A stretch of DNA of 40,737 nucleotides, taken from JAIVGZ01 sp964552205 (GTDB lineage: Bacteria > Pseudomonadota > Gammaproteobacteria > Natronospirales > JAIVGZ01). A model generated the notes under the pieces. It was not told where the DNA came from and did no database searches. It saw only the letters and a list, made by a program, of their open reading frames with translations. Where the stretch lies: contig CAZKFT010000018.1 of the NCBI GenBank assembly GCA_964552205.1, forward strand, positions 1 to 40,737. Reading direction: 5' to 3'. The first letter of the stretch is position 1; each line of letters opens with the position of its first letter. Of this stretch, positions 15,246-23,148 are shown piece by piece. A program made the translations under genes and the position numbers.

Positions 15246-16372
15246 CGCCCACCAGCCCGGATGAGCAAGCGCCCCTCAACGCGGTCTCCGCGGCTACTTG
15301 CCGACTCGATGGAGACTTCGTAAGGACCTGATGAAGCGATGCGCTCACGCAATTGCTCAACCTGTTCCGCACGTTGTGTTGCCACCGAAACCTCCAGCGA
15401 ACCCTGGCGGTACGAAATGGCACCAAGTTCTGCATTCCCAGCATCGGTCATACCTTCCGCCAAGAGCGTAAGCATGCGCAGGAGTTCGCCCCCCGAACCC
15501 CCACCCGCACCGCCGAGTCGTCGCTCGATCTGCAAGCGGGGATCAACCATGGGCTCGTCCGGAAGTAGCGTGTGAAACAACTCTGATATCTCGCTCTGCA
15601 AGGCTTCCTGTTCTGCAACGACGGCACGGTAGTCCACAATCCAAAGCCCCAACCCAAGCACTGCCCAAACGACCGCCAAAGCCATGGGAACTCGCCACGG
15701 GGCAAGAGACTCCCTGCGTGCGCCACGTCTAGCGAACTCGCCTTGCAGAAGATTGATGACTGGATCCAATGCCTGCGGCAGCATAGCCTGCAACAAGGCG
15801 TCGCCCGACACGGGAACGGGCGCCACGCCGGAACATCCCCGCGCCTGTAGCAATGCTGCTGACGCCTGGCTTGACGCCGTGAACCCGGAGGTGATGCCGT
15901 CGCGGAGGAGCATCCTGTCTGCATGCTCAATTGCCGTTGACTGTCCTTCGGTGTAGGGGATTGCCAGGCAGTCCGGCACCATGGCCGATGCATGCAGTCC
16001 CGCATCGGTCAGCGCAGAACACCAGGACTGCATGGTACGCCTGTCAATCACTGCGACCGGAATATCGTCACCTGCATTGGCGCCAACAGCAAAGTGCAGT
16101 GTTTCCACCTCATCAATGAGCCGATCTTCCAACGCGAAGGGCACTGCCTGACGCTGTCGGGCACCACGAACTCCGGGCAAGGTCACTTGGGTCAACAGGA
16201 TGGATTCTGAGGGAACCACCACCACGACGCGGCGTTTACCTGCCATCGCTGCCGCTGCATCGAGCGCACCTTTTTGCACAGAGCCCATGGCGCGTCCATT
16301 GCTGTCCACGGGTACCCATGACGCCGCGGTGGACGCTGATGGTGTGAGAAGAATGACCAGTGTCTCGCGCAT
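15242..16372 (-). CDS. gspL: Type II secretion system protein L
   Basis: Bitopic inner-membrane protein of 376 residues that recruits the ATPase GspE. The cytoplasmic actin-like part (1-220) carries QAVPFALEDRLIDEVETLHF, a hallmark segment. A membrane helix at about 228-246 is followed by a periplasmic ferredoxin-like domain, including EVSVATQRAEQVEQLRERI. The start ATG at 16372 lies 11 bases after the gspK stop with GGAG close upstream. It overlaps gspM by ATGA. The GspE gene itself is not in the window. Confidence 0.93.
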   Translation of the reverse strand: MRETLVILLTPSASTAASWVPVDSNGRAMGSVQKGALDAAAAMAGKRRVVVVVPSESILLTQVTLPGVRGARQRQAVPFALEDRLIDEVETLHFAVGANAGDDIPVAVIDRRTMQSWCSALTDAGLHASAMVPDCLAIPYTEGQSTAIEHADRMLLRDGITSGFTASSQASAALLQARGCSGVAPVPVSGDALLQAMLPQALDPVINLLQGEFARRGARRESLAPWRVPMALAVVWAVLGLGLWIVDYRAVVAEQEALQSEISELFHTLLPDEPMVDPRLQIERRLGGAGGGSGGELLRMLTLLAEGMTDAGNAELGAISYRQGSLEVSVATQRAEQVEQLRERIASSGPYEVSIESASSRGDRVEGRLLIRAGGR

Positions 16373-16383
16373 GTTCTCCGGGC

Positions 16384-17307
16384 CTACCAGGGCGTCCGTT
16401 GGCGGGACACGACACGTGTCCGCCCATCAGCCTGACGCTCAAGCAGACTGTACATGGTGAGGTCCATGCTGCCAATGTTGACCCGTACCGTGAGCAGGAA
16501 CCAATCGCTCGCCAGAGCCAGACCGACACCGGGCTCCGGTTCCATGCCGAGAAGGTCGGCGAACCGCTGCAAGGACTCCACACCGCCATCGGCGTGGTTC
16601 ACCACGAACTCCTCAGCCAACGGCTCGCTGATACCCTCCGCCAGAGACATGAATAGCGGTGAGGTCAGCGTGTTGACGTTGAGGGCGGTTCGAACGGGTA
16701 GGGCAGCGACATGCGGCGCAAGAATGGGTAGTACAGCTTGGTCAAAGTCGCGCAACAGCGCGAGCTCACTCAATGCCGTCAAAGGCCTGTTGGGCGTACG
16801 GTGTGCAGGTTGCAGGGTCAGGTAACCGCCGTCCTCGATGCCGTCGGGCGACGTAGGTTCACTATCCGGGTCTATGAGATCGACGACTGCAGCGACCGAG
16901 ACCTCATCCTCCAGTCCAAGTATCTGGAGCAAGCGCTGGAACTGCTTCACATGCGGCTCGCTGGCGGCGCCTTCCTCGTTGACGAGATTATTGAGATTGA
17001 ATCGACCAGAGAGGTCATCGAGTCGCCCGATGATGAGACCGCCATCCACCGGCAACGGCGGCAGATCCGATGCCCAGTCCTCGCCGCGATGATCAGTGGA
17101 GGAGTCGCGGCGGTCACGATACAGAATCTGCATGACCCACTGCTCGGCACCAAATACATATTGCATCGCCTGTTCACCATGCAACAGCCGCTCAGCACGG
17201 CGGAACTCCGCATCGGACCTGCCCATGATCATGACGGCAACGATGGTAGCCAATGCAAAGATGAGCAGGGCAAGCACAAGGGCTACGCCTCTTTGCTTAA
17301 CGCGCAC
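16384..17307 (-). CDS. gspK: Type II secretion minor pseudopilin K
   Basis: Pseudopilus-tip protein of 307 residues. The prepilin-like N-terminus MRVKQRG is followed by VALVLALLIFA. As in other GspK proteins, the residue five after the cleavage site is not glutamate. The large globular insert includes DLSGRFNLNNLV and ALNVNTLTSPLFMSL, both typical. GTG at 17307 is chosen because it gives a normal short leader peptide and overlaps gspJ by 11 bases; the frame stays open further upstream but without family features. GspI, J and K form the tip complex. Confidence 0.92.
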   Translation of the reverse strand: MRVKQRGVALVLALLIFALATIVAVMIMGRSDAEFRRAERLLHGEQAMQYVFGAEQWVMQILYRDRRDSSTDHRGEDWASDLPPLPVDGGLIIGRLDDLSGRFNLNNLVNEEGAASEPHVKQFQRLLQILGLEDEVSVAAVVDLIDPDSEPTSPDGIEDGGYLTLQPAHRTPNRPLTALSELALLRDFDQAVLPILAPHVAALPVRTALNVNTLTSPLFMSLAEGISEPLAEEFVVNHADGGVESLQRFADLLGMEPEPGVGLALASDWFLLTVRVNIGSMDLTMYSLLERQADGRTRVVSRQRTPW

Positions 17308-17908
17308 CGGTAGCAAACACCCTGGTAAGGGTGTCTCCGTTATCAAGCTGCAGTGACACCTCGATTGCGATCGGCAGCGTGTCCGGGTCCGGGTCGAATT
17401 GCCGGATGGACGGCCAGCTGTCTTGCCAGTCGCCCTGCGCATCCAGAAATCGAAGGTCCAGACGGGTGATGCCCTGCAGTAACGGCGTGGCCACGGCTTC
17501 TGCCAACGGCGCGCGGTCCAGTACCTGCCAATGCAATCGTTCCAGCCGGTCATCCTGCAAACGCCAAGCCACACGCTGCTGTGTCGTGCGTCGATGCCCC
17601 GCAGGGTTGCTCCACCCGCCTCTGGTGAACTCAAGCGCATGAGGGTAGCGTGGCCCTGCAATCAGCGCGGGCGTGCGCTCGCCGTGGTACTCCTCCCGTA
17701 CGGAGCGGGGTTGAACCTGCACCAGGTCGCTCGCGAGCAATGCAAAAGCACGCTGCATGGCTGCAGTTCGCGCGACCTGGGCATCGGACTGTTCGTACTG
17801 CCTGATCAGGGCATTCAGGCCGGCGTACGCGATGGTGGACACAACGGCAAACAGTGCGATGGCAACCAGAAGCTCCAGCAGCGTGAAACCTCGATGTCCA
17901 CACCTCAC
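17297..17908 (-). CDS. gspJ: Type II secretion minor pseudopilin J
   Basis: Prepilin-like protein of 203 residues. Leader MRCGHRG is cut before FTLLELLVAIALFAVV, with Glu at mature position 5. Family motifs include RAFALLASDLVQ and VAWRLQDDRLERLHW. It is part of the I-J-K tip complex of the pseudopilus. It overlaps gspI by ATGA and gspK by 11 bases. Confidence 0.94.
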   Translation of the reverse strand: MRCGHRGFTLLELLVAIALFAVVSTIAYAGLNALIRQYEQSDAQVARTAAMQRAFALLASDLVQVQPRSVREEYHGERTPALIAGPRYPHALEFTRGGWSNPAGHRRTTQQRVAWRLQDDRLERLHWQVLDRAPLAEAVATPLLQGITRLDLRFLDAQGDWQDSWPSIRQFDPDPDTLPIAIEVSLQLDNGDTLTRVFATGAR

Positions 17909-18300
17909 GGCTGCACCTGCCCACCGGAACTGGCCCGATAACGACCGATGAAACCCGTCAAGACAACAATGGTGGCTTCAGGGTCACGTTCGTGGGCAAC
18001 GGCGACATCGATACGCCCAAGGTCATCCTCGCCCGGCGCGGCTGTTACCACCGCCAACCACAACCAGCGCTGGCCGTCCTGCGTCACTTCACCGCGCTGC
18101 GTACCGGGTTCAGGGAATGTCTGATCGAATCGAAACTCCGCCAATCGGTTGCTTGCGACCCAGGTTGCGATGGTGCGATCCCGCAGTTCTGCAGATTGGC
18201 GAGTGTAGTGGGCGGCGTTCGTCATCAATGCGAGCAAGGCGAGACCGACCACGACGAGCGCGACCAGGACCTCGACCAAGGTGAAGCCAGCGCGCTTCAC
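17905..18300 (-). CDS. gspI: Type II secretion minor pseudopilin I
   Basis: Prepilin-like protein of 131 residues. Leader MKRAG precedes FTLVEVLVALVVVGLALLA, with Glu at mature position 5. The NRLAEFRF segment and WLWLAVVTAAPG are characteristic of GspI. It nucleates the pseudopilus tip. It overlaps gspH and gspJ by four bases each. Confidence 0.94.
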   Translation of the reverse strand: MKRAGFTLVEVLVALVVVGLALLALMTNAAHYTRQSAELRDRTIATWVASNRLAEFRFDQTFPEPGTQRGEVTQDGQRWLWLAVVTAAPGEDDLGRIDVAVAHERDPEATIVVLTGFIGRYRASSGGQVQP

Positions 18301-18797
18301 TGTACCGCCTGCAGCGGCTCGCGTTCCGTCGAGGCCGTAATCGCAACACGGAGTCTTTCGCCATTTCCTTGCGAATCCACCAGCGTAAGCACGAAATGGC
18401 TGACTTCGCCGGAAGACAGGAAGACGACTTGAGGTCGGATCTGCGCGGGCATTACTGACGGCACCGGAACAAGCAGTCCTTCAACCTCCAACTCTAGTTC
18501 GAGGACCTCTGGCCATGCACGCGGACGGAATGCGGGGATTCTTTCGAGTGCGCTCCACTCAGCGCCATCCCATTCCACGAACCGGTATCCCGAGGCATGA
18601 AATTGCAGCCCAATCTCGCGCATTTGGTGAACCGCTTCGTCGTGAGCGAGTTCTACCAAGTATTCCAGTCGGCGAACTTCATCACGGGCGACCCTGCCTT
18701 CGCCACCTGCACGGACAGTCAGAAGAACCGTGGCCATGATGACACCGACGATGACCAGCACCACCATGACCTCGACCAGCGTGAAGCCTCTCACCAC
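18297..18797 (-). CDS. gspH: Type II secretion minor pseudopilin H
   Basis: Prepilin-like protein of 166 residues. A very short leader (MVRG) precedes FTLVEVMVVLVIVGVIMA. A GspH-type C-terminal beta domain (GLQFHASGYRFVEWDG) follows. The start is GTG at 18797, directly after the gspG stop; a second GTG at 18794 is equally possible. GspH links the major pseudopilin fibre to the tip. Confidence 0.92.
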   Translation of the reverse strand: MVRGFTLVEVMVVLVIVGVIMATVLLTVRAGGEGRVARDEVRRLEYLVELAHDEAVHQMREIGLQFHASGYRFVEWDGAEWSALERIPAFRPRAWPEVLELELEVEGLLVPVPSVMPAQIRPQVVFLSSGEVSHFVLTLVDSQGNGERLRVAITASTEREPLQAVQ

Positions 18798-19241
18798 TCA
18801 GTCGTCGATGTCCCAGTTGCCGATATCAGCGTTCATGCCTTCTCCCCCTGGTTGACCATCTGCGCCCCAGGACCAGACATCGATGTCACTGCGGACGCCC
18901 GGGTTGAGATACTGGTATGGATTACCCCACGGATCGCGGGGCAAGCTGCGGATGTACCCGCCCGCATTCCAGTTCCGTGGCTCGGGCTGGCCTGTAGGGC
19001 GAGTGACCAGGGCTTGCAAGCCCTGTTCAGTGCTCGGATATTGGAAATTGTCCAACCGGTACATGTTGAGTGCCGCTTCGATGGTCCGAATGTCACTTTG
19101 CGCTCGTGTTATGCGAGCCGCGTCGGGACGGTCCATTACCCGTGGCACAATGAAGGCGGCGAGAATCCCGATGATGACCACCACCACCATGATTTCGATA
19201 AGCGTAAATCCACGGGCAAATTGGGAGTAATGCGTGCGCAT
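18798..19241 (-). CDS. gspG: Type II secretion major pseudopilin G
   Basis: Main subunit of the pseudopilus, 147 residues as precursor. Leader MRTHYSQFARG is cut before FTLIEIMVVVVIIGILAAF, with Glu at mature position 5. The YPSTEQGLQALV and DPWGNPYQYLNPG motifs and a Gly/Asp-rich C-terminus that binds calcium in relatives are present. The open frame continues upstream but without family features, and the ATG at 19241 gives the standard leader. It heads the operon gspG to gspN. Its start codon shares two bases with the start of the divergent rhombosortase, so its promoter must lie inside that gene. Confidence 0.95.
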   Translation of the reverse strand: MRTHYSQFARGFTLIEIMVVVVIIGILAAFIVPRVMDRPDAARITRAQSDIRTIEAALNMYRLDNFQYPSTEQGLQALVTRPTGQPEPRNWNAGGYIRSLPRDPWGNPYQYLNPGVRSDIDVWSWGADGQPGGEGMNADIGNWDIDD

Positions 19242-19794
19242 GCGTGAAGGATACACCAAGGAACTGGTTCTCTGGTCGCCGCCCCTTGGGATAGCAGCCC
19301 TGTGCTTGCTCATGGCGTCTTTTGGCGACCGCGCGGCTACCCTGTTCATGTGGCATCGGGTGTCCCTTGCTGGCGAGCCCTGGCGGATTTTCACCGGCCA
19401 TCTGGTCCATTTGGATGTGCCACATCTGGCTCTGAATCTGGGCGGACTGTCGATTCTATGGCTCATCGTGGGGCGCGCCTGGCGTGTCGGTGAGTGGGCG
19501 GGCATCATCCCACTGCTCGCTCTCCTTGTGGGCCTCGGTCTCCTCAGCGTGCCCCAGCTTGCCTGGTACGCCGGCTTGTCGGGTTTGCTCCATGGGATAT
19601 TCGCTGCGGGGGCCATCGGTCTGTGGCGGCATTGGCGGTGGGGTGCTGCCATCATTTTCATGTTTCTTGCGTTAAAGGCCGGAACCGAGTGGCTTTGGCC
19701 ACCGGACGCAATCGTGCAGGCCCATTGGCTGGGCAGCGTCGCAGGAATCCTCACAGGTATAATGTGGCGCATGGCTGATCGGAGTGTTGGATGA
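19234..19794 (+). CDS. rrtA: Rhombosortase (rhomboid-family intramembrane protease)
   Basis: Inner-membrane serine protease of 186 residues with about six membrane helices. Catalytic S116 sits in YAGLSGLLHG and catalytic H164 in AHWLGSVAG; the HLVHLDVPHLALNLGG segment (57-71) is the rhomboid helix-2 signature. Rhombosortases cleave the C-terminal GlyGly-CTERM anchor of proteins exported by type II secretion, which fits the adjacent gsp operon. Start choice: GTG at 19234 has GGGAG (19223-19227) six bases upstream; ATG at 19240 is also in frame. Either lies head to head with, and overlaps, the gspG start. The stop overlaps fabD by ATGA. No GlyGly-CTERM substrate is encoded in this window. Confidence 0.85.
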   Translation: MRMREGYTKELVLWSPPLGIAALCLLMASFGDRAATLFMWHRVSLAGEPWRIFTGHLVHLDVPHLALNLGGLSILWLIVGRAWRVGEWAGIIPLLALLVGLGLLSVPQLAWYAGLSGLLHGIFAAGAIGLWRHWRWGAAIIFMFLALKAGTEWLWPPDAIVQAHWLGSVAGILTGIMWRMADRSVG

Positions 19795-20735
19795 CCAATT
19801 TTGCGTGCGTCTTTCCCGGACAGGGCTCACAGTCGGTGGGCATGTTAGCCGCATTAGCGGATGCGGAACCCTTGATTCAGGAAACCTTCGCCGAGGCGGG
19901 TGATGCGCTCGGGTTCGACCTTTGGACCCTGTGCCAGGAAGGGCCGGAATCGGAACTGAACGCAACCGACAGGACCCAGCCCGCACTATTGGCCGCTGGC
20001 GTCGCCGTATGGCGCGTCTGGCAGGCAAGAGGCGGTGCTGCGCCAAGCTGTATGGCCGGTCACAGCCTTGGGGAGTACACCGCGCTGGTCTGCGCGGGGG
20101 CGCTCGACTTTGCGGCTGCGGTGCGACTGGTGGAGCACCGGGGCCAGCTGATGCAGGAGGCGGTCCCTGTTGGCGTCGGCGCGATGGCGGCAATCCTGGG
20201 TCTCGATGACGCCGCAGTCATGGAAGCTTGCCTTGAAGGAGCGGAAGGAGAGGTCGTGGAAGCGGTGAATTTCAATTCACCCGGGCAGGTCGTCATCGCG
20301 GGACATGCAACCGCTGTCGAACGGACCATCGTAATCGCCAAGGCCAAAGGTGCGAAGCGTGCGGTAGGACTACCTGTGAGCGTGCCATCGCATTGCGCGT
20401 TGATGAAACCCGCGGCGGAAAAGATGGCGAAACGTCTGGCCGATACCCCAATCCGCAGGCCAACGATACCGGTCATCCAGAATGCGACCGCGGCACTGGC
20501 AGATGACCCGGAGTCGATGCGAGAGGCGTTGACCAGACAACTTTACAGCCCAGTTTTCTGGGTAGGTTCCATGCGCCTTGCTGCTGATCGAGGGGTGTCC
20601 CGTCTGGTGGAGTTGGGGCCGGGCAAGGTCTTGTCAGGCTTGGCAAAGCGCATCGACAACCGACTGGACGGCTTATCCGTTAACGATCCGGAATCACTTG
20701 CCAAGGCATTGAGCTCTACAGGAAATGACACATGA
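19791..20735 (+). CDS. fabD: Malonyl-CoA:ACP transacylase
   Basis: Cytosolic enzyme that moves malonyl from CoA to acyl carrier protein for fatty acid elongation. At 314 residues it is normal length. The nucleophile S92 is in GHSLGEY and the partner H201 in VPSHCALM, the same positions as in E. coli. FPGQGSQ at 8-14 is also conserved. The ATG at 19791 overlaps the rhombosortase stop. The usual upstream genes rpmF, plsX and fabH are missing here, so the fab cluster begins abruptly after a secretion-linked protease gene. Confidence 0.97.
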   Translation: MTNFACVFPGQGSQSVGMLAALADAEPLIQETFAEAGDALGFDLWTLCQEGPESELNATDRTQPALLAAGVAVWRVWQARGGAAPSCMAGHSLGEYTALVCAGALDFAAAVRLVEHRGQLMQEAVPVGVGAMAAILGLDDAAVMEACLEGAEGEVVEAVNFNSPGQVVIAGHATAVERTIVIAKAKGAKRAVGLPVSVPSHCALMKPAAEKMAKRLADTPIRRPTIPVIQNATAALADDPESMREALTRQLYSPVFWVGSMRLAADRGVSRLVELGPGKVLSGLAKRIDNRLDGLSVNDPESLAKALSSTGNDT

Positions 20736-21478
20736 TCAGACTTGAGAATGACATCGCGCTGGTCACCGGCGCCTCCCGTGGCATAGGGCGCGCCATTGCC
20801 ATGGCACTCGGCGAGGCCGGTGCCACCGTCATCGGAACGGCCACCTCGGAGGAAGGCGCGAAGAACATCACAAGCGGCCTCAAGGACGGTGGTGTGAAGG
20901 GGCGCGGCGCGGTTCTGAATGTCGCCGACCCGGAATCCGTCGACGCGCTTCTTGGCGACCTTGCCAACAACGAAGGTGCGCCATCCATCCTGGTCAACAA
21001 CGCAGGCATCACGCGAGACAATCTGCTCATGCGTATGAAGGATGAAGAATGGCAGGCCATCATGGATACCAACCTGTCTTCCGTTTTCAGGATGTCCAAA
21101 GCGGTTCTGCGCGGCATGATGAAAGCACGTCATGGGCGCATCATCAGTATTGCTTCGGTCGTCGGTGTCATGGGTAACGCCGGACAGTCCAATTATGCGG
21201 CAGCCAAGGCGGGCATCATCGGATTCAGCAAATCGCTGGCACGTGAAGTGGGTTCGCGGGGCATTACCGTCAATGTGGTCGCCCCGGGATTCATCGACAC
21301 CGACATGACCCGTTCTCTGACAGAGGATCAACGGAATGCGATGCTGGGCCAGGTACCCCTGAACCGGCTTGGCAAGCCCGAGGATATTGCTTCAGCGGTG
21401 CTTTTTCTGGCCTCCGAAGGCGGGGCTTACATCACAGGGGAGACCCTTCACGTCAATGGTGGCATGTACATGATCTAA
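20732..21478 (+). CDS. fabG: 3-oxoacyl-ACP reductase
   Basis: NADPH-dependent short-chain reductase of the fatty acid cycle, 248 residues. Glycine-rich TGASRGIG at 12-19, NNAG at 89-92, and catalytic S142, Y155 and K159 (YAAAK) are all present. The C-terminal VNGGMYMI is typical. It overlaps fabD by ATGA. Confidence 0.97.
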   Translation: MIRLENDIALVTGASRGIGRAIAMALGEAGATVIGTATSEEGAKNITSGLKDGGVKGRGAVLNVADPESVDALLGDLANNEGAPSILVNNAGITRDNLLMRMKDEEWQAIMDTNLSSVFRMSKAVLRGMMKARHGRIISIASVVGVMGNAGQSNYAAAKAGIIGFSKSLAREVGSRGITVNVVAPGFIDTDMTRSLTEDQRNAMLGQVPLNRLGKPEDIASAVLFLASEGGAYITGETLHVNGGMYMI

Positions 21479-21506
21479 AACGGTGTTTGAATGCGGCGCC
21501 TGCGTG

Positions 21507-21535
21507 TGGCACCGTATCCCTTATTCCAATACAAT
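21507..21535 (+). promoter_or_regulatory. acpP: Candidate acpP promoter
   Basis: TACAAT at 21530-21535 lies in the 108-base gap before acpP. A poor -35 (TGGCAC, 21507-21512) is at 17-base spacing. acpP usually needs its own strong promoter because the protein is so abundant, so a site here is expected, but the -35 match is weak. Confidence 0.35.
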
Positions 21536-21586
21536 ACGGCCCGCAGCAAACGCTGTCTGAACTGTAGCCGGGAGGATTACCCAGTC

Positions 21587-21823
21587 ATGAGCAATATTGA
21601 AGAACGAGTCAAAAAGATCGTCACCGAGCAACTCGGTGCGAAGGAAGAAGACGTAACCGCGAACGCTTCTTTCGTGGACGATCTCGGCGCCGATTCCCTC
21701 GACACCGTTGAGCTCGTTATGGCGCTGGAAGAAGAGTTCGAGTGTGAGATTCCGGATGAGGAAGCCGAGAAAATCACCACCGTCCAGCAGGCGGTCGACT
21801 ACATCAAGGCCCATCTCGGCTGA
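21587..21823 (+). CDS. acpP: Acyl carrier protein
   Basis: Acidic 78-residue carrier of growing acyl chains. S37 in the GADSLDTVEL motif takes the phosphopantetheine arm. The ATG at 21587, with GGAGGA upstream at 21571-21576, gives the standard N-terminus MSNIEERVKK; earlier in-frame starts add unrelated residues. It stands between fabG and fabF as usual. Confidence 0.98.
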   Translation: MSNIEERVKKIVTEQLGAKEEDVTANASFVDDLGADSLDTVELVMALEEEFECEIPDEEAEKITTVQQAVDYIKAHLG

Positions 21824-21903
21824 GATTATTCAGGCACTTTTTACCGTGCACGGGAAGCCGCAGCCATCTTGGCCGCGGCATTCTCGTTTCTGGGGATAGG
21901 TAA

Positions 21904-23148
21904 ATGTCCAGAAGGCGAATTGTTGTAACAGGTCTGGGAATCCTGTCACCGGTCGGGAACACCGTGTCCGCTGCTTGGGATTCCATCCGGAATGGTCGTA
22001 GCGGTATCGCGCCGATTGAGCGTTTTGATGTCTCCAATTTCCCTACGCGGATTGGCGGTGAGGTACGAGATTTCCGTTTGGAAGACTGGTTCGATGCCAA
22101 GGAAGCGCGAAAGATGGACACCTTCGTCCATTACGGCATGGCAGCTTCGATACAAGCTATCCGCGACAGCGGACTGGACATCAACGAAGCCAACAGCCAC
22201 CGGATCGGGGCCGTCGTAGGTGCCGGCATCGGCGGCTTGCAAAGCATCGAAAAGGCACACGCGACATTTCTCGAACACGGTGGCCCACGCCGGATTTCAC
22301 CGTTCTTTGTGCCAAGCAGCATCATCAACATGATTGCCGGCAACCTCTCCATCCAGTTTGGATTGCGTGGCCCCAATCTTGCGCTGGTGACTGCCTGCAC
22401 AACCGCTACCCATTCCATCGGAATCGCGGCACGCACCATCGCCTATGGCGACGCGGACGTCATGGTGGCGGGTGGTGCCGAGATGGCGACCACCCCCACA
22501 GGCATTGGCGGATTCTGTGCTGCACGCGCACTCTCTACCCGGAACGATGAGCCGACACGGGCCAGTCGTCCTTGGGATCGTGACCGCGACGGATTCGTGC
22601 TGGCCGATGGTGCTGGAGTACTGGTTCTGGAGGAACTCGAACATGCCAAGGCACGCGGGGCCGACATCTACTGCGAACTTGCCGGTTTCGGGATGAGTGG
22701 CGATGCCTATCATATGACCTCACCGCCACCAGATGGACGCGGGGCCCGGGACAGCATGCAGAATGCCCTCAGAGACGCCGGCATGAACCCCGAAGATGTG
22801 GACTACATCAATGCGCACGGCACGTCCACGGAAGCAGGCGACCGTGCGGAAACGGTGGCCATTCGTGCTGCGTTCGGCAGCCACGCGGATTCGGTCGCGG
22901 TCAGTTCCACCAAATCCATGACAGGTCATCTTCTCGGTGCCGCGGGTGGCGTCGAAGCGGTCTTCTCCGTACTTGCCATCCGCGACCAAATCGCACCACC
23001 GACCATCAACCTCGACAACCCCGATGAGGGTTGTGATCTTGATTACGTCCCGCACACCGCCAGGGACATGAAGCTCGATGTGGCGATGTCCAATTCCTTC
23101 GGGTTCGGTGGAACCAACGGTACGTTGGTCTTCCGGCGCCTTGTTTGA
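21904..23148 (+). CDS. fabF: 3-oxoacyl-ACP synthase II
   Basis: Condensing enzyme of the elongation cycle, 414 residues. Catalytic triad C165 (TACTTATHS), H305 (NAHGTST) and H342 (KSMTGHLLGAAG), with the FGFGGTNG gating loop near the C-terminus. It follows acpP after an 80-base gap in which no clear terminator is seen. The pabB start follows its stop directly. Confidence 0.97.
   Translation: MSRRRIVVTGLGILSPVGNTVSAAWDSIRNGRSGIAPIERFDVSNFPTRIGGEVRDFRLEDWFDAKEARKMDTFVHYGMAASIQAIRDSGLDINEANSHRIGAVVGAGIGGLQSIEKAHATFLEHGGPRRISPFFVPSSIINMIAGNLSIQFGLRGPNLALVTACTTATHSIGIAARTIAYGDADVMVAGGAEMATTPTGIGGFCAARALSTRNDEPTRASRPWDRDRDGFVLADGAGVLVLEELEHAKARGADIYCELAGFGMSGDAYHMTSPPPDGRGARDSMQNALRDAGMNPEDVDYINAHGTSTEAGDRAETVAIRAAFGSHADSVAVSSTKSMTGHLLGAAGGVEAVFSVLAIRDQIAPPTINLDNPDEGCDLDYVPHTARDMKLDVAMSNSFGFGGTNGTLVFRRLV

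Noticed and set aside
19758..19763. TATAAT inside rrtA as a fabD promoter
   Set aside because: No acceptable -35 box at 16-18 bases; the nearest TTG-containing hexamer is 27 bases away. A -10 match alone is common by chance.
19242..19772. Extended N-terminus of gspG reaching into rrtA
   Set aside because: The added residues are Pro/Arg/Ser-rich with no family match, and the short prepilin leader from the ATG at 19241 is the norm.
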